NCBI GenBank assembly: GCA_032718565.1
Contig: JAVGVS010000013.1
Span: forward strand, 2,737,249-2,801,248
Source of the DNA: Distichodus sexfasciatus
Taxonomy: Eukaryota > Chordata > Actinopteri > Characiformes > Distichodontidae
Length of the DNA stretch: 64,000 bases
Direction of reading: 5' to 3'
Shown: piece by piece, positions 24,326-37,532 of the stretch
Position numbering within the stretch: position 1 is the first letter of the stretch
Layout of the letters: each line of letters begins with the position of its first letter
Position numbers and translations under genes: made by a program
The notes under the pieces: model-generated
Told to the model about the DNA's origin: nothing
Seen by the model: only the letters and a program-made list of their open reading frames with translations
The model's database searches: none

Positions 24326-24360
<35 letters not shown>

Positions 24361-24660
24361 TTTTATTTATTTATTTATTTATTTATTTATTTTTGTTTTA
24401 GTTAGTTAGTTAGTTAGTTAATATTGGACTCTTTTTAGATTAATATATATATATACATTTGTTTTTATTAATATATTTAAATATTTATTTTAGTTAGGCT
24501 AATTAATATAGAAATCACAGAAGATTTATCTCTGACGGAATCTACATGTATTTATTTAGTTATTTATTTGTTTATTCATTTTTTGTTGTTTAGTTTGTTT
24601 GTTTGTTTGTTTGTTTGTTTTGTATTTACTTGTATTTGTTTAAGTGAGGCTAATATTTAC
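24140..24660. repeat. TTTA, GTTA and TTTG low-complexity array
   Basis: Near-pure TTTA tetranucleotide repeats at about 24303-24395, then GTTA repeats at 24398-24420. Further TTTA and TTTG arrays lie to 24620 (TTTGTTTGTTTGTTTGTTTG at 24596-24620). A 76-codon open frame in this DNA encodes only repeated F/I/Y/L and is not a gene. Confidence 0.9.
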
Positions 24661-25640
24661 AGGAACTCACACATGGTTTGTGGCTAATATGACCTGCATT
24701 TATTTTTTAGTAGTATATCAATATGTTTTCAAGCTTTTTATTTACCTACTTTTTTATTGGAATTAATTGCTTAATAATATATGTATTATTGGTGAATAAC
24801 CGCCAGTGCCACAGTTTTATAGAGTATGTTCATTTTTAGAGTAACTTTAAATGTGTATGCTATCTGCTATGTTAACTCTTGATGTGCGCAATGACCTTCA
24901 ACACATTATCCAAATCCAGGAACCAACCGAACGTCTCTACATGTTGTTTCGAGGAGTGGCAAAACAGTTTTTCACCAGAAGATGTCGCTGTAGATTTAAA
25001 ATTGTAAATTAGAGAACTTTCATGAAAGCAGTCGGGTCGGTTTTATTAGGGAACTGCTAAAAAGATCTTGTAAAAATTGTTCATATGGTGAGTACTTAAA
25101 GTGTTGAGTTAATGAACATGGTACAAGCAACTATGATGGTTTGTGTTGTTCAATTTCAACCCCTGATTTTTAGGTGAGATGTACTGTATCTATGGTTTTG
25201 ATCATATAACAGGCCTACAACATGATATTTTCAGTCAGTATAGAATTTGCACAGTAGCAATCTCTATGTTAAGCCTACCTTCTTATATTCCATCCTCATT
25301 TCACGCATCCTGAGGTCGACCTGTCAAACTGGTTGTACCAAAACTAAGACAAGCCTGTGAATTGTTCTTAGAGCTAAGTGGTAAAACACAGTTTGTGCTT
25401 GAGATCCACCATTGTGTCTGCTTTGGGATGTTTCAAATTTTGCAATTAAATTTATTTGCTTTTCTATTATATTGCTCACCCCAGTACATACAGATTCGAA
25501 TTATTATTACATGACAATCCTATGTCTGTCAGGACTGAGATCAATAGTAAAATGCATAGCTGTTCTTCATAATGGAAGTCTAACCATGGGTTAAATTACT
25601 CCAGTAAAAGAACTTGAGTAGTTCGGTATTCAGCCTGCAC
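24661..25640. other. Intergenic DNA, no gene recognised
   Basis: AT-rich sequence without repeats that I can name and without supported exons. Confidence 0.4.
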
Positions 25641-25647
25641 AGAAAAC

Positions 25648-25855
25648 ATCAAATTTACATTTACAGCATTTGCAGACACTCTTATCCAGAGCAACTTACA
25701 TTTCCTAATTTCAGGGACAGCTCCCCTCAGAGCAACTTAGGGTTAAGGGTCTTGCTCAGGAACCCAATGTTGGTAATACCAGAGGTCAGATTCAAACCCA
25801 CAACCTCTTGATCTAAAGGCGAGTGTCCTACCACTAGGCCACCAACACCACCAAA
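25648..25855 (-). mobile_element. tRNA-derived SINE, family 2
   Basis: Read on the minus strand it has a tRNA-like head with an A box (TGGCCTAGTGGTAGGACAC) and a B box (GGTTTGAATCTG). The body CCTGAGCAAGACCCTTAACC follows, then the common fish tail CTCTGGATAAGAGTGTCTGC and AAATGTAAAT. Orientation is therefore minus. Fragments of the family lie at 10494-10545 and 45971-46060. Confidence 0.85.
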
Positions 25856-26430
25856 TTTGCACAGTCTGTTAGAAATGCTTTGGGGAGAATTTTCCCTATT
25901 ACTGTGTTTGTGAATAAAACAGTGTAGTATTTTAACCTAGTTTTATTAATTATTAATAAGTGAAACCCATAAGGTTCAGAGACACATATGCAGACAAAAA
26001 CATACACAAAATCATGAGTGTTTTTTTTTTTTTCATATCAACATTTTATGAGGTAGTTTAAAACTATGGCACTGTTTGCTAAGAAGCAGTGTAGGTATTT
26101 ATTGTTTATGATCCTGCAATGTTCACATCTCAGGTTTTTAGCAGGTATTGCATGTGACAGCGCATTTTGAGTCGCAGAGCATAATTCTGAATAATTATGA
26201 TTGTGTCACTCCTCCTGAAGCCTGTATTTCTCGTGCCTCCAACAAGTCTGGTCACACAGCTGTCTTTTACAAACCACTGCCTCATCTCTCCTGGCACAGG
26301 CACAAGCCTGAGATACGTCACAAACTATTTATCTCCATAATCATCATAAAAACAAGTTTTAATATGTTACACACACCTCTTACTGCTCATAAACACATTT
26401 AAACACAACGAAACTGTGCTTTTCTTACTT
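25856..26430. other. Intergenic DNA, no gene recognised
   Basis: AT-rich DNA with an eleven-base T-run near 26023 and no supported exon. Confidence 0.4.
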
Positions 26431-26469
26431 GGATTTGTTATACAATCCCGATACACAGAGTGCTGTTGC

Positions 26470-27063
26470 TATATAAACCCCCTCCCAAAATGGGGGTCAT
26501 GTTGGCCATTTTGCTAGTCCTTGACTCCAAAACATCTTATTGAGGAAACCGCTCAAACTCCCAACAGTAGTGATTCCACCACCAGCATAAGGCCCAGTTG
26601 AGCGCTGGGTCTTGCTCAGTCTCACCACAACTATTAAAGATTGCTTAATTGTTACACAACTTGTAACCTCAGTTAGGTGTAGAACCCCACATGACACAGA
26701 CACTGTGGGCATTAAGAATTTCTTAACAGAAGAGGTCTGGCAAGAGCACATCTCTCTATGCATTTGACACAGGGTGATTTAAGATCAGACATTCAGTGAT
26801 TTTTTATTTTAATGGCTGACCTCTCTCCTGTGAGAAAGTCTGACTTCATGCTGCTGCTGCTTGGGGAGACATTAAGTGATGACAAGGTGATCCGGTCAGC
26901 CTGTTTCAATTTGAGTTTTGTATTTTTTGACAGGAATTGCGGGGGAGAACGGGAAGTGGACCCTGCCTGGGAAACGGTCAATCATGCCTGTAAAAATGGG
27001 AATGACGTTGTGAGGAAGATTATGGAGATGTTTCCCATGGTAAAGCAGGATATGTTTTTCTGA
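26470..27063 (+). other. Unassigned small ORF region with upstream TATA box
   Basis: A CTATATAAA box lies at 26470-26478. An 83-codon open frame begins at 26812 (MADLSPVRKSDFM...) and ends at 27063. Its product has a hydrophobic stretch (MLLLLG) and a charged C-terminal half. I do not recognise a family. The internal TTTTTTGACAGGAATTGC could be a splice acceptor, with CCCATGGTAAAGC a donor, making the right part a possible exon. It could equally be a chance ORF or a transposon remnant. Confidence 0.2.
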
Positions 27064-29850
27064 CAGTATTGAGTTTTTAACCGGTTTTCTTTCTGACAAG
27101 TACAGTAGACAAAATTTGCAAGAATTTGTTGGTGTTATTACAGGCCAAAATGACCTTTCTTACCCATTTTTGAGTGCTGAATACAGAAAGCATTCATCAA
27201 ATAAATGCAAAGAAAACCACCAACAGGATCCATGATTTAAATGTGTATTAATAAAAATTTTCATAAACAGTATAAAACTAATAATATATAGTATAAAAGT
27301 ACATTAAAACCAAACATTGTTATTGGCTCCACTCACCCTTAATTGTTACATTAACTGAATACTGTATATAGCACTTGATGATTTGTGTCCATGTTGACAT
27401 TGGCATATTATCCAAAACCAAATCAACTTTTTAACTAGCCACTGACATGCAAAATCCATCCCGGTCTTCAGCTGCTAAATAGTAGCAACGAGTGACTGCA
27501 GTCTAAAATGTTTGGCTAAATAATACTACCTTAACTCACATACAGTAAATTGCTGTCAAATATTTGCTGTTTGAATAAAGCTCTATATCTTCACTGGATG
27601 CCTCTTACATTTAAGAGTGGGAAAATAATGTGAGTTGTTATGTGAGATAGGAGCATAAGAGAGCACCTGTAATCACCTAGTCTTGAGGATTAACCCCACC
27701 TGTGCCATTTTTACCTAAATCTGTGATATTTTAGATATTGTTTACAACATATAATAATGCTTATTTATACATCAGGTGGCAAAAAGTATGTAATTCATTT
27801 TCTTTTGTTTAAAAGAAGTTAAAAGTTAGGCGTGAATCTAATCATTTTGGTGTCAGTGAAAGGACCTCATAAGATGCAGAACCTGGTTATGCGTGTACAT
27901 GTGTGTGTTTATAGGGGTTTGGGCTTACAGGAGACAGATCACAAGTGGTAGGAATAGGCATATGGTGGGATCGGTGACACAGCATTGAATTCACTTGTAA
28001 AGCCCTTCGGTCAGAGGATCAAGATGTAATTTCTTACAAGAAGAGTTGTGAATTGATGCTTCTAAACCTCAGTTTGTTCCTTGAGAAGAGAAAAACATCT
28101 CTCACTGTGCTCAAACGCTTCGTGTGCTGTGTGACAAATGTGTCAGTGTTATTTCTTAGTTTTGTTCAAAACGGCACTTCCCTAAATACACACAAACCAT
28201 TTTATCTTGTCTTTGTTGTTCTAAGTCCTCCCTGCCTGCTTCTTCCACTTTGTTTTGTAATCTATGAATATGTGTGTATACGTACTCTTTGTTTGTTCTG
28301 CTGTGTCCTTGCAGATCTAGTTTAGTCACCAGGAATTATTATGAGAGTCTACTTTTGTGCGTCTCTTCATTGTATCAAGTCATTTATGACCTCTATATAT
28401 TTTTACCACCAAAATAAATAGTAAACTCCATGTTAACACAAGACTCTTGTTTCTTGCTTTACAATTTTCATTATAAAAATGTAACTTACTGATTCTCTGG
28501 TAGAGAATGTTGTGGGTAAAACAAAATTTTAAAAATCTGAAAGTTGAAAGGGGTATTTGAAAAGTTCACATCAAAACCTATACTTTCCAACTTTGTTTAT
28601 CTTAAAGGGCTATATTTAGAATCTAGAGGCTTTTAAAAGTAATGGCGGCACCAAGCTTAAGTTTAGTTATTTATTGTTCTAACAGTTTTCAGCACTGCAT
28701 ACAACATGACTTGGCAATTTTATTTAACCACAGAAAGTAAGTAAAATAGTACATTTTTACCTGTGTGAAATGAGCCACTAATGGTGATATAACTGACTAA
28801 TGTGTAACACACAACTACGTGTTGTTGCAGAATTCAAAAATGCATTCACAAAATGTCCGTCTGCTTTACAGCAATAATTAAACAATATTGCAATAGAACG
28901 CATACAGTACATAATATCGTGAGATTCATTTCATAAAAAGCAATGCAAGCTCAGAAAGTATTCCAATAACCTAATCTAGAGTAAATATGCATTTTATAAG
29001 ACATATCCTTATCTCTCACAACTTTACATACTTTTTGTAGCTTATGTCATGGATATACATTTTAATATATTAACCTTGATCTATAAGTTTGAAGCAGAAA
29101 ACACTGCTCTGGAGCATTAGGCATTAAGGAATGTCACGACATGGGTATTGTGTGAAATCTGTGGGATGGGCGTGTCACGCATACATTCAGCCGAAAAATA
29201 TCATATTACACAGTTCATGTAGTTAAGTTATTGCCTGCAGATTTGACTTCCATTGACTCCTACTGCCTAAAGGACAATCCTGCTGTCTAATATGCAATAA
29301 ATTACACAAATCTGTCTGATTCTGGTGTTACTTTGACGATAATCAGTCCTTTTGCTTTTATTCCATGGTGTCACTTTCTTTCTCAACAATTTTCCTTCTT
29401 TCTTAGCCTTAGCCCTTCCTGCTGGAATTCTTAACAAGTCTGCACTCTCTCCAAGCCAATGAAAGCAAATGCTTGCCACAATAACAGAGCTGCTGCACAG
29501 ACCAGGGATGTCACACCAGCATACTAAGATGAAGTGATTTCAGAAATGTAAAAAAAAAAAAAAAGATCCGAGGAAATTTCTCATGAGGGTTAGGTAACAA
29601 CACATTTACCACTATAGTAGTGTTTTTATTTCTGAGATCACCAGTGCTTTTTTCCAGCAGGTTCTAAACTTTCAACTACTGTTTTTGGTAGCTACAAATC
29701 AATGCATGATACATGTTTCATACATTTTGTTAGCAAGCAACAATTAAAGATCCATGAATAGCCCAGGAATGTGGATAAATAACACACCCTCTGCAAATAG
29801 CTCACAGGTAATTTTTAGGTTAAGGTGCTTAAATCAAAGGTGTTGGCTCG
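27064..29850. other. Intergenic DNA, no gene recognised
   Basis: AT-rich sequence with many short open frames, none with motifs or splice context. A 15-base A-run occurs near 29550. Nothing else is supported. Confidence 0.4.
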
Positions 29851-30660
29851 CTAGCCCGTCTGTAATGTATTGATAATGTAACATATGGACCTTGACAGCC
29901 TTCTTTAGGTATGAGCTGTTAATCGCTCCCATAGCCTCCTGCAGGTTAACCCCTTAGTCTCAACACGCCTGGGGCTGGAGAAAGCGGACGGAAAACGCCT
30001 GGGTTCTGTCTTGGATCACTTATTTACATTTATAATTAGAATCTGATCAAACCCGAAAGCATTTTTAAGAAATTGGTCGTGGAATTTGTTCAGTTGAGCG
30101 TGTGAGGTATTTTTCCATTTCACCTGATGAGCAGGAAACGTTATTAAACAAAGCAGTAACAACACAAGGCCAGACTCTATTTGGATTAAATGGGACTTCC
30201 TGACACCGGTTTCCCTTCACATAACACGTAAGGAATTACTTATTTTGCTTGTAGTCACTTTACTTTTGTGTTGGCAAATTTCGGGGGAGTCAGTGACATT
30301 CTGAACAGGCTTTGTCATGGCCAGCTGCATAAATCAAGTTGCTGAGGTTTTTATCTTCACCACACCTAAATCTTTGACATAAACTGCAAAAAATATCAGT
30401 CTTTGGTTCTCATCGCACGTTCAGTTTGCAAAATTCCATTTGTCTACATATCATCTCGCTGCTGTTGAGCCTGGAGACAATGAGGTGGTTTAAGCTCCTT
30501 CAGCTGGTCCTAACACCGGCGACGATGAATTGGGTATGGACTCCAGTGCGCCCCTTACTCGTTATTCCACCTCGTCCACGGTGATTTAACAGGCTTTTAA
30601 TTGTCGTGACCTGACTATTAGTTTTGGGTTTTGTTGCATTTTGTGTGGTGGAGAAAGTGC
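29850..30660. promoter_or_regulatory. Candidate upstream enhancer of ano1
   Basis: Balanced-composition, non-repetitive tract 1-1.8 kb upstream of the ano1 start, between AT-rich blocks. It contains TTAATCGCTCCC, a TTTATAATTAGA homeodomain-like site and GGATCACTTATTTACATT. Function is inferred from position and composition. Confidence 0.3.
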
Positions 30661-30734
30661 AATTGTTGACAAAGAACAGTTGAAAGGTTTGATGCCTTTT
30701 GTCAAGATATGAAAAACTGATGATGCATGTTACC

Positions 30735-30738
30735 CTGT

Positions 30739-30804
<66 letters not shown>

Positions 30805-30880
30805 TAATAATAACAATAATAATAATAAGTTATTATTGTGTATTAATATTATTATGTAACCAATATTATTATTATTATAT
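30735..30880. repeat. (CTA)n/(TAA)n trinucleotide array
   Basis: CTACTACTACTACTACTACT changes into TAATAATAATAATAATAATA at about 30770. ACAATAATAA interruptions follow, and ATTATT repeats continue to 30880. Confidence 0.9.
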
Positions 30881-30885
30881 TTTAA

Positions 30886-31010
30886 TTATAAGGGCTGCAC
30901 AAGATATCGTTTCGCTTTGTGATCGCGATGTGCGCACGCGCAATATTCTTTCATTTCTCGGAACAAGTCATTTTTCAGTCTTTTAAGTTTTTTTATTGTC
31001 TGCGCAGTAC
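30886..31010. mobile_element. hAT-like transposon end fragment
   Basis: AAGGGCTGCACAAGATATCG and TGTGATCGCGATGTGCGCAC match the start of a common fish hAT-type non-autonomous element. The other end is not evident, so the copy looks truncated. Confidence 0.4.
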
Positions 31011-31399
31011 ATAGAGTTGATACACTCCTCTGAAAATCACTTTAATTATTATTACATTTTTAATCATTTCTGAATTGAGTTATTCAAGTCCTGTATTTTA
31101 CATAAAATGCAAACGTGTATGCTGCAATTTACATTTTGCCTGATGCCTTTCACAGTTTGAATAAATGCCAGTTGACATTCAAATTTTGTCCTCTAAATTC
31201 ACGACTTTTATTTCACGTTTAACTACCATATTGGTTAGTGAACTGGTATGTGGATGTAACTCTGCTCATAAATCGAAAATTGAATTTTCTATTAAAATAG
31301 TGGCCAAAAGCGAGTCTTTATCTCACGGTAGGTGGGATTGGCCAACTGTGTCATTTTATTGCCTTTCTGAATCCTCCAGCACGTAGTACGTGATGTGAT

Positions 31400-31629
31400 T
31401 GAAAGTGGTATTTAGACGTTGTGTAAAACCACATTTAGTGGGTGGACCGATAACCCATTGGGCGCCTAGCTCACATCCAGTCCTCGCAGAGAGATGCTTA
31501 TTTGACTGCAATTTGCAATTCCTGTGCGATCGGCAGAGGACTGGACAAATACACACCGTATCCCTTGAAAGGAGGCGCTTAATATTTATAGGGACCTAAA
31601 ACAAACACGCTTTTGACTATTGCGCTCCA
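31400..31629 (+). promoter_or_regulatory. ano1 promoter and 5' UTR region
   Basis: Sequence just upstream of the proposed ano1 start is balanced and contains ATAACCCATTGGGCG (CCAAT-type, near 31450) and AATATTTATAGGG (TATA-like, near 31581-31593). If that box is used, the 5' UTR is very short. The start may lie elsewhere. Confidence 0.4.
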
Positions 31630-34600
31630 ATGGAGGCTGAAGGCGATGCAAATACGGTGAGGAGCAGCGCTTATAGGGGACATGTTGAACCTGGTGAGTT
31701 CTGTTCTGTCATCGTCTCATTCTTTAAGCCTAGCACTTGATTAAATGTAAAGTTCTCAATTTGCGGTCTTAAAAATAAATAGTGTTGGAATGATGCCATC
31801 GGAGAACCAGAGATTTTTTGGTTTCATAAGGAACAAAGTCAGCTGAACCTGTCTCCATCCAGAGTAGTCTTCCATGTAATGAAAAAGCTCAGTACGGATT
31901 GAGGATTTTTCTCAAATTACATAGGGACACTAGTCAAAAAATATTTAGGAGCCGTTATATCAACATTCTAGGGATAACAACCTCAATCCTCCGCCTTCAT
32001 TAATCCATACTCGGAATTGATTTCTTTATATATACAAAATGACATCAAAATCTCTCAAGTATCAGCGGATCTGAGGCTTTTGGACTTTACCACCGGCTTG
32101 CAAGTCGGTCGTTTGCCAGTGCAATCTGCTGTAATTTGTATCAGTTCTTGGGATTCTGTTATGAGATAAGAGAAGCGTGTCTGTGGCAGATAACTTAGTT
32201 TTCAGCGTGTTTTTACTGAACTCACGCCTTTAGCACTACACCCCCAACATGTAGTCATACGGGCTGGAAACGTGGATGAAAAGACGCCAGAAATAATCAG
32301 GCTTTTTACTCTAGAAGGAGGGAATTATTACAAGCGATGTGCCGCAGCAGCCAGTAACCGGAGGGATTCCCCCGTTACGCGCGCTGAGCGAAGCCTATAC
32401 CAGCGCTCACAGCGCACCGAGCTCTTAAACACTATTGGTTCCATCACTGCAGGACTCCTCATTAGTGGTGTTGTTTGTCTCAAGCCTCAGGTAGGCCTAA
32501 ATGTGTTCATTAAGACTTGAAGGGTGTGATTTTATGGCTTAGATGTGTTTCTTTGGCTGCTTAGTCGCTGTAATTTTAATAAGCATCCAAAGTGTCATAT
32601 TGTATGCTTTTGTCCATGTCAAATCTAACATGTCTATCAAACAAATGCATGTATTGGGTAAGAATGTACTTAAAATGAATAAAAATAAATTTTAGGGTTC
32701 ACTTTTCAGCTTACTTTGGTTCTTATGAATACCATGTGTTTTATCCCAATTTATTTGTGCAAGTATTTGACAGTACTTGTACAGTGACGTTAAGAATCCA
32801 TCTTTTCTATAAGTATACAATCTAGGTGTACACTGTACCTTTTGATACATATAGCCATTAATGTTGATCTGGATTAACTCCGTGCATTTAATTTAGGATT
32901 ATTGACCTTAAATGCTATATGCATCAAAAAGTACAGTTTACTGTATGTAATTTCCACAATATTGACCCCTTACGTCTGAAAAGCTAAAACTTGACTTGGA
33001 CTGGACTATGGTTAATTTCTCTTAGGGAGAATAGACAACAAACCCAGTTTAAACACAGTTGGCAGACTATAGGGTGGAGATTAATGAGGGACAGGGGCAG
33101 CTGGTAGCGTAATAGTTAGGGAGCTCATCCCGTGTTCAGAAAGTTGCCAGTTCGAATCCCAGACTGGTAAAGGTACCACTTAAGTACTCATGAGCAAGGT
33201 ACCATCCCCCAGCACTGCTCCCCGATTGCTGGCCACGGCTTAGATGGGTCAAATGCAGAGGTCACATTTTGTTGTGGTGCACTGTGTTCTATACTGTGAT
33301 GTGTTCACAATGACAAATAATCTCTCACTTTTACTTTAATCAGTGATCCCAAAGCTTCAATTTCATGTTAAATAATTTTTAATGATTATTTTACATTATT
33401 ATATTAATTGCCACTGTTATACTATTATATTGATCACAGTAATCATTATGTTATGTTTTATAATCAGTGTGATTATAAAAATAGAAAAGAGGCTTTTTTG
33501 TACTCGTTATATTAAAACAGTGATATAGAAGGCTACATAAGAGACATGAAAAACAAAGGATAGCATTCTATATGTGTTTTCTATTAGTAAGATTCTCTAG
33601 ACCTTTGGGCCTTTATGGTAGACTTGAGTGAGTATAGGTTATGATAAGTGTAAATAATGTGAAATTCTATGTAACATTGTGTATTTTCTTCTCAGGCGAA
33701 GCATACTTGGTGCCCAGCAGCTCAAAAGATCATCTCCCAGATCTGGGGGAGGAGGATAACATGTGGCAGCAGGAGAAATATGAGTCTGTTCCAGAAGAGG
33801 AGAAGGGGATGGAGTTAAGCCATTCCAAAAGTGACATTGGATATGATGATGATGATTCCACAGTAAGTTTGATGTTTTTGCACAAATGTTTTTTCTATAT
33901 TTGTTCGTTGCCCAGAAAGTCAAATTGTTCATTCAAGACCAGTATCTGCTTTGAATGCTTTAGTCAAACTAATTTACAAGTCAAACTAAGGCAAAAACAT
34001 GCTTTTGTTTGGATTGTAAGGTTTGGAAAGAGGCTTGCATCATCTTACTTATTACTATATTTTATTTGTGTATGTTGTGAGTGTTTGTATTTCAGTTGGT
34101 CAGTATGGTTTTTATTTGAAGGCCTTTTATTTGAATGTCCTGGTTCTGCATTCAGAATTCACAGCAATGCACTATCATTATGCTTTCACCCAGTTTGGAA
34201 ATGTTGTGTTTTATAAATATTTATTTAAACCACGTGATTTGTTTGCATGCTTATGATTTTCTATTCGTGTTGTGTTTCTCTTGGTATTGTGCTAGAAGCT
34301 TGCTGGAGTAAAAATAATAATGATATATTCAAAATTAAAATCTAAATGTGCATATTTGGTTAGTATATTTGCTGGCTTCAGTGAAGCGCAAGTATGCAAA
34401 GTTATTCTGATTGCTAAATGTGAGAAAGATGTGCATGCTAATCATGCAGCTAAGGTCATGACTATTAAAGACCCCTAAAATTTTTTACCCCTAAAAGTTT
34501 TCTCTCAATGTAGGCTATTCTTCCTATTCATTTTACTGCAGTGGAATTTTAAAACTGGATGCATTCACGTCACCCCAGAATAAATGTCTAGAGAATGTTG

Positions 34601-37479
34601 TAGTAAAAAATGTGTGAATGTTGTGTGTTCCATTTAACTCTCCAAAGACGCTATGCAGTTGCATAGTACATTCATGAAACCTTTAATTTTGCTTAAAGAA
34701 CACCTCAGTAACTCATACAATGTAATTTGCCGGCATGTGTTGAGCCGATCTGAAGGCGGAATCATGAATAAGTAAAACCCATACGCGAAGAGCGTTTTGT
34801 AAACAGCATAATTCATTATATTCCCGCTCACATCTGCATTGCCGTCTACGTTTGCTCTGTGTAGGCTGTTCAGACGTGTCTGTGCTACAATTTTTCTCTC
34901 CTACGTGCACTACGCAGCATAGGAGAGTGCAGAACAAGCATCTCTCTTTTAATGGATGCGGTGACATTTTCCCACAAGCACGGATGCAGAAAGAGACTGT
35001 AGCAAAGATCATTATCCGGGGCAAATATTGACTTATTCTCAGCATACACTCCTTATGCTCTCCTTATGCTCTCCTTATTCTTAAGGATCTGTTTGTGTTT
35101 TAACAATATGTAGGAATTTGTAGATGAATTAATGACAGATACGGATTTTTGATAGACAGTTGAACTGTTGTGTAACTGTTAATAAAGCATGTTAATAATT
35201 AAATCAGCTACACTGCATGACAGTATGACACTAAGTCACGTCATTAATCCAGTTATGGATGGTTATTTGAAGTCTAATGATAACATTTGTGCCATTCACA
35301 GCCATAAAAGACTTCTGTTAGTAACCCTCTCATGCACAATGTCCACTTGAGTGGTCAACCATCTATATGTTTTGGCATACAATCCATGTACGAAAGGGTT
35401 AATAAGAACTTTCAGTGGATGAGCATATTAAATACGCTTATGACTTGATATCTTATGACATGTCAGAGGCTTATGGCTTGTTCCTTTGATTGTCATCTCT
35501 TAACAAGTTTTCATTTGGAAACTGTAACCTTATTAAACTCTTGCAGTGTTTATTCAGCAACTGTCGACTCACGCTTTAGCAAGAGCAAACAGTACTTATG
35601 AAATCCGCAGTTTTTAAAGTCAGAGGCCATGACAAACTGAGACAGTCTGTTATTGTAACGCCGTCATTGAGTCATGCTGTCAGACTGGTCAGCATTGATG
35701 TGACCTCTAGAGTCTAGCCTCTGAGCATATGATTTTAAAATTAAGGAATCAAAGGCTCGTGAGAAAATGGCCATTGCATTCAGTTTATAGTCGTGCGCTG
35801 AATCTTGTTTTGAGTCTGTTTTTGCACATCTGCAAACTCCGGACATCGCTCTAAAAATTAATATACTGTATATTTTTTCACATTTTGTGTCTTAATAACC
35901 TCTGTGTTCTTTTCTTATATTTAGTGTGTAGTTCTTTTCCACAACCACTTTCGACATTTCTGATATGTGTGCAGTATATTAAATATATGCTTTACTTACT
36001 TTACATATACTTTTTGTAATAATGTAGCATTTTACCATATTATTGCTGTTTGGCCTTATTCCAATTCCAAACATTACATCTAATGGACAAAAATCCACAC
36101 ACACTGGATGACAGTGGATCTTTAAATTTTATTCACATCTCTCTCTCTAATAGTTCCTGAACAAAAACTAACATTGAGGACCTGTAATTAACGTAGTCTT
36201 GCCCGTGACAGTTCTGTTAATACTGAAAATAAGAATTTCAGTGGGGGAAATAATTATTTGAGCCCCTGTTGATTTTGTAAGTTTGCCCACTTACAAAGAA
36301 ATGAACAGTCTCTACTTTTTATGGTAGATTTATTTTAATGAAGAGAGACAGAATATCAATCAAAAATCCAGAAAAAAACACTACATAAAGTTGCATTTTC
36401 TTGAGAGAAATAAGTAATCAATGTATAACTTTTATGTGGTGTGTTTTTTCTGTATTTTTGGTTCTGTCTCTCTTCATTAAAATAAAACTACCATAAAAAC
36501 GAGAGACTTTTCATTTCTTTGTAAGTGGGCAAACTTACAAAATTAACAGGGGATCAAATAATTATTTCCCCCACTGTATGTCACAAAGATATGTACTCTT
36601 TTATTCCAGCATTAATATTTGAGCATGGTTACAGTAAAGGTCTTGTCAGTGCGGTTAATTACAAGTGGACAACAATCTCTTATGAAAAGTCCCGCCGCTT
36701 CCTCGACTGGCTAGCAAGAGAGAAGTGACATTGACGCGCCTAGCGCTGTTCTAAAAGTTGAACGGATTTCAGCTTGAGGTGCTCTGAGTGCTGCAGTAAA
36801 AAAACGTCTCCACCGGCTTCTTTTTTTATGCTGAAGGCTCTTAGCGCTCTGAACGCTGAAGCTCAGGATTTGTATTTAAAATAGGCACTGCCAGTGCAAA
36901 AAAGGGGTTTGGTGGACACAGGCCCTAACTTTATTTACCCTTTATATAAATATCATCAAACATAACAGAAAACCATGTGCAAATGCATCGTTAGCCTTGA
37001 TAAGTAATTAACCGATTTGCAGATCTTAATAATAAACAGATTTGCAGATATGAGCAAACAGTTGATAGAACACTATTAACTTATGTTTAGTTTAGATGTA
37101 TAATTATCTTACTTCCAAATGTCCTTCCCATGACGACAGGCTGTTGTATGATATCCAATTGCTGGGAAATTTAGTGTCTTCCCAATAAAAAAAAAGCTGC
37201 GATGGTGGCGGGTTTAACAACAACAACAAAAAAAAAGCTACGATAGAATGTTGGTTAGCGACAGGAGCTAGAAGGCGCAGTAACATATTTAACCAGTATA
37301 TGCTGCTATTCAGCTTCATCGTGATGCAGTCTTCTTTTACAGTCTATGGAGGTGTGGATGCGGCAGGAGTTTTTTTTTTTTTTTTCCCCCCCGGGAGAAC
37401 ATAGTCAAGGCGGGAGGCATTTGTTGTTAACGTGGCTGCCTTAACTATAAAGCCCTGCAGAAAACTCTGATGTCCAATG

Positions 37480-37532
<53 letters not shown>

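Noticed and set aside
24171..24401. 76-codon open frame
   Set aside because: It is translated TTTA repeat, only F/I/Y/L.
33093..33170. tRNA gene
   Set aside because: The A and B boxes belong to the head of a SINE. The cloverleaf is not intact and the same body follows in other copies.
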